Origin: Tubulanus polymorphus
Lineage: Eukaryota > Nemertea > Palaeonemertea > Tubulaniformes > Tubulanidae
Direction of reading: 5' to 3'
Length of the DNA: 64,000 nucleotides
Assembly: GCF_964204645.1 (NCBI RefSeq)
Contig: NC_134028.1
Location: 7,047,001-7,111,000 of the forward strand
Below, piece by piece: positions 60,042 to 64,000 of this stretch. The position numbers were made by a program, and so were the translations under genes. Every line of letters starts with the position of its first letter. The stretch's first letter is position 1. The notes under the pieces were generated by a model that ran no database searches, was not told the DNA's origin, and worked only from the letters and a program-made list of their open reading frames with translations.

Positions 60042-62164
60042 CTGGAAAAAAAGACAAAAATCATTTTGAAGCATTTCTACAACCAGAATCGTGGTTTCCA
60101 CGCCGAACCATGACTTTCGAAGACTCTCTAAATTGACGTAAAACATCGGCGAAAACAAAGAAAAACATGCTTACGATGATGGACTATTTCTCCGAGCCAA
60201 AAATCGGCAATAGATAATAAGGGACAGTAATGCTTGGTTGTTTCAAGGGTCAGTCAGGGGGCAATAAAGTATTTTCAGAGGGAATAGAGGCTGTTCCTGA
60301 TAATCAGTGATGGCTTAAACAGCACTTCAACAGGGAACCATATGAACAGAGACTGATTCTGATAATCAGGGCTGGTTGACAGCTCCGCATGTGTTGCATT
60401 GTCAGCGGTAAAGTGCAGTAAATGAAATTCAGATACCGCTCATGACAATCATCGCAGCATAAATATATATAATTACAAATTTTATCGATGATTTGAAGTA
60501 TGTACTGGGTGACTCACAGTACATTTTACATAAAAGCCTGTCTAGACAGGTTTTTCTGATACAAAGCAATTAATTGAAGTTGCAGCGCCGATGAATTATA
60601 TTAAGTAGTGTCAATCATACCGGGGATTTCATGAAACATCAATAACGACTGTTATGACAGGCAGATGAGTGAAACTGTAGAATATAGTTGATTCGCAGGT
60701 GTTGATGAACTGACATTATTCACTAATGACGCTAATGATGACCGGTGACATCCACTTGCATCGTGACATCTCACATGACACACAGTAAGTCGGAACAGTG
60801 TATATTAGCTAAAATTTTCCTATTAGTCACTGCAAGATTTAACTTGTCCGAATAAAAAAATAATCAGAACGGCGTATCTTATAGAACACAACTATTACTT
60901 CTTTTCATATTACTTCATATTACCTTTTTGACAACAAAACTCTAACCCTGTTTGTCAATTGATTTTAAATTTTAAAAAAAGAAAGAAAAGAAAACGACTC
61001 GGGTGAAGTCGCTAATTGGACGATAGAAACTTGGAAGAATGGTGATACTACGGCAATAACCATTCATTAATTACGAATTATAACTCAACTATAACAGAAC
61101 TATAGAACCACGTCCCTGATTGATAGCATCATGGACGTGCTTATCTGTACATGCAAATTGGTCAAAACAATATCTCTATATTATTTAAACATGATTCCTT
61201 GTTTCTCCGCAGCGGCCGGGTCATATTTGTAAAGTTTAATAAAATTTGTAATTAGTTCATTTCTATAGCTGCCGGGTATGTTATGGTAAAATTGATAACG
61301 ATTTTTAAAAATGTATTGTACAGGGTAGTTATTCGGCTGACCGGGACTACTATTAAGCTCAGCAGAGCAGAGAAAAGAGGTATCAATTTTTTTAAGCCTT
61401 ATTGACATATTTGATATATGAATATCGTCTATTTGTCTGTCATTTCGCGGTTTCTATGATTTTGCACGAAAATGTAGCCCGAATGTAATCTATTGTTTTT
61501 ATGCGTGGAAAACAATTATCGACGGGTGTAATTACATAAATTATTCATCTGATACAAACAGCAATTACTCAGCGACGAGTCACAAAAAATGGCAATAAAA
61601 ATCCGAAAACATTTTTCAAGCCAGGAATTATATCAATCGTGTCATCGAGGTCGCGAATTAGGTTTTACGGAATGCGCGCTTTATGATTGACTTATATCAG
61701 CTATCCGACCGCCCTCCTCATTTGCTGAACAAACTCGTTTCATTCGTTTGTTCCTGTTACATTAATAATTGAGCACTATTTCGGTCGTGCAAAATACAAA
61801 AAAGTTTTATGCATGCAATTTACTAAATTGATTCCTATGAGACGAAAGATCACTACTAACAAAGAGCATTTCTTTCCGACAAGATTTACACATACACAAT
61901 AGATATTACATATATTTTTTTAGAAACTTATTTTCATATCCCAAGAGTCTCATACGTGATATACGATTAGCCTATACCAGGCTCCATATGGGAACCCTTC
62001 AACTGGCCTGGTGCCGCTCAAGCTGTAAAAATATCTTCCCTGATGGGTATCACGAGGTTTGAGGGTTCCTTTCCGCGGCAAGGAGTGAAAAACTCATCAT
62101 TCAGACAACAGCATGATTCGAACCCTAGTTTTACGAGAGACCAGTACATGAAAGGCTGCTTAAG

Positions 62165-62520
62165 GGGGGGACATACTGGGCTATTTTAGGGGGACATACT
62201 GGGCAAATCGCCTAGTGTGTCAGGGTTGGTGCTTGAAGATCACCTTCGGCAATTCAAACTTATTTGCCCAAATCCATCATGTTGGACCAAATCACCTAGT
62301 GTGCCAGGCTACGGTGATCGTTTGCCTCAAGTGCCATTTTAATCAGCCAATGACTCTTCTCCGATGGCACGTGATAGCAAAATGGCAGCAAGATTTTTCA
62401 AAGGGTGGCGCTAGTGCCTGGCTAGTGTGTCAGCTACTCTTGGCGATCAAATCAGTGAGAAAATTGGCGGTGAATGAGTTGGCCGACTTAATCGCCCAGT
62501 GTGTCCAAGGCTTTAGTCAA
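62165..62520. repeat. Direct-repeat cluster, CGCCTAGTGTGTCAGG units
   Basis: GGGGGACATACTGGGC occurs twice within 40 bases. AATCGCCTAGTGTGTCAGG, AATCACCTAGTGTGCCAGG and AATCGCCCAGTGTGTCCAAGG follow at wider spacing. It is probably a worn repeat element. Confidence 0.45.
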
Positions 62521-63220
62521 TGAACCACTGAGGCCGTCAAAACCTTTCATTTTCCATCGACGAAACTTGTTCAGTTCAACGGTAACATTTTCATGTGGGG
62601 TACAGTTCAATACAATTACAACCATCATGCAACATTCCGTGATGTCATATCATGACATACGATGCGATAAAAATATCGTTTAAAAATTCTATCTAAGCTG
62701 AAAGCTAAAAAACAATTGTAAGCTAAAATTGTAACAACAATGTTTTCGTCACATCATTATGATTGTAAAAAGATTTTATCTAAAGTTTTTTGGAAACCTC
62801 TTTTGTACTTCGGCATTTGAACCCCTGTAAATACTGAGCTAAATTGTGGAGATCGGCTTTATTTTGTAACAATGAAACTTGAAGCCATTACTGTGTAACA
62901 GCCCCAGGCATCCCATAGTGAAAGGCAGGATTGAAACTAACTGGTCAACCAAACATTGCCACAAAATGTTGATCAGTAATTCATTGTTTTCATGTTTTGC
63001 ACCATCCGACCAGACTGATTACTGCGCCATATGTTTCCATTGTTTTCAAGATTCATGACTGAAATGATTTGTTCATGCAGCAGTAGTTCTACATTATATC
63101 AATTCAGAAATGTTGATTGTAACGCGATATATCTCTATTAGAAAACAGCTTGACGTATACCCGGTATGCAAAATCCATCCAAGTGATCGAGTTTTACCCA
63201 TTTTATCTAGGTGTGCCTGA

Positions 63221-63435
63221 CAGGGGTGGATCTAGGACCTGATTCTGGGAGGCGGGTGCACCCCAAAATAGGGCATATCATATAACTAAAAGGGCACCTC
63301 AAAAGAAAGCTCATCGGAGAAAATTAACTAATTTTTGGAAATACAGACAACAAGCCGATGAATTTAAACTATCCAATTTAATATTTTCAGTTTTCCAGTA
63401 AAATTTCAGGCCAAGTGGACATTTTTAGGGGCTGG
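63221..63435. repeat. hAT-like MITE end
   Basis: CAGGGGTGGATCTAGGACCT followed by AAAAGGGCACCTCAAAAGAA parallels the other copies; the right end is unclear. A second left-end-like CAGGGGTAAATCCAGGAC starts at 63838. Confidence 0.4.
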
Positions 63436-64000
63436 TACTGCAACTGACATTACTTTCATTGAGAAAGATATTTTCTTTGTTTCTAAATGAAAGTGCTAAA
63501 AATACATGTTTATCATATTTGTATTCAAATCATTGTTGATTTCTACGGACACTGACCAAAGCGCTTTTTGCGTTGTTTTACACTGAGATGCATGGACAAA
63601 CAAACACTGGTTGGTGCGAAAAACATTTGGAGTTTACCACAAATCAATGGGACTTTTACTTATAACTGCATGCGACTTTCACGGCTGTCCATTAAGATAA
63701 AATTGGGAGCGATTTTTTTCATACTGATCGAAGTACTTAATGAACACCCTGATCTTGACTAATTGTATATGCCTTAGAATACCCCAGCAGAAGGACATTT
63801 CAAAATCAACTGACATTAATTATTCACATGGGCAATTCAGGGGTAAATCCAGGACTTTAAGGAGAGAATATGCACCTGTCCATTCGAAGGGGACTCTTAT
63901 ATATATATATTTATATCGCAAAAGGAAGAAGGCAGCCCAGACGTTGTCTGAGGAATTTTGAAGGTCTTCCTTTAGCTATTAGGAAAATACAACATCAATC

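Larger units (their letters stand above)
60042..64000. other. Stretch without a recognised gene
   Basis: Upstream intron of the minus-strand gene, by inference. It holds a direct-repeat cluster (62165-62520) and hAT-like ends near 63221 and 63838; the last one runs off the window. Otherwise AT-rich. Confidence 0.4.

Overview
This is a piece of an animal nuclear genome. It is AT-rich and gene-poor, with GT-AG introns, long introns, dense MITE-type inverted repeats, non-LTR retrotransposon tails and microsatellites. The gene families and repeat styles fit a marine lophotrochozoan such as a mollusc, brachiopod or annelid. That placement is inference; nothing here fixes the phylum.

1-11.4 kb is an astacin (M12A) metalloprotease cluster. 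Two minus-strand genes (50-1617, cut by the window edge, and 3081-6796, complete) are recent tandem copies. Splicing ten exons by hand gives an unbroken 396-residue secreted protein: signal peptide, short propeptide with an aspartate switch, astacin domain with HExxHxxGFxHE, then two PAN/Apple-like domains. Head to head with it, 1.65 kb away, lies a plus-strand paralogue (8444-11399, 395 residues) with the same architecture. It has lost two of three zinc histidines, the Met-turn tyrosine and the propeptide aspartate, yet keeps an open frame, its splice sites and its disulfide cysteines. It looks like a secreted pseudoprotease paired with an active protease, and a decayed signal exon at 2453-2500 shows the pair was once part of a repeating unit.

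11.4-15.4 kb holds MITEs, a truncated LINE and an intronless coding copy of the proteasomal deubiquitinase UCHL5 (14261-15244). 16.7-30.7 kb is a four-exon minus-strand gene for a TARP/CACNG (claudin-like calcium-channel gamma) tetraspan protein with very long repeat-filled introns and a C-terminal PDZ ligand. 33.9-38.3 kb has a GC-rich, CCAAT/E-box promoter-like region and a four-pass MS4A/CD20-like protein (37734-38345).

38.3-64 kb is mainly repeats and introns. Three minus-strand exons (59978-60041, 53871-54255, 46565-46895) match in splice phase and look like the 3' end of one unidentified gene with two alternative terminal tails, one ending in a PDZ-ligand-like sequence. A second promoter-like block at 46.3 kb shares motifs with the 34 kb one. 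Exon calls rest on splice-site reading, phase agreement and family motifs; no search was run.
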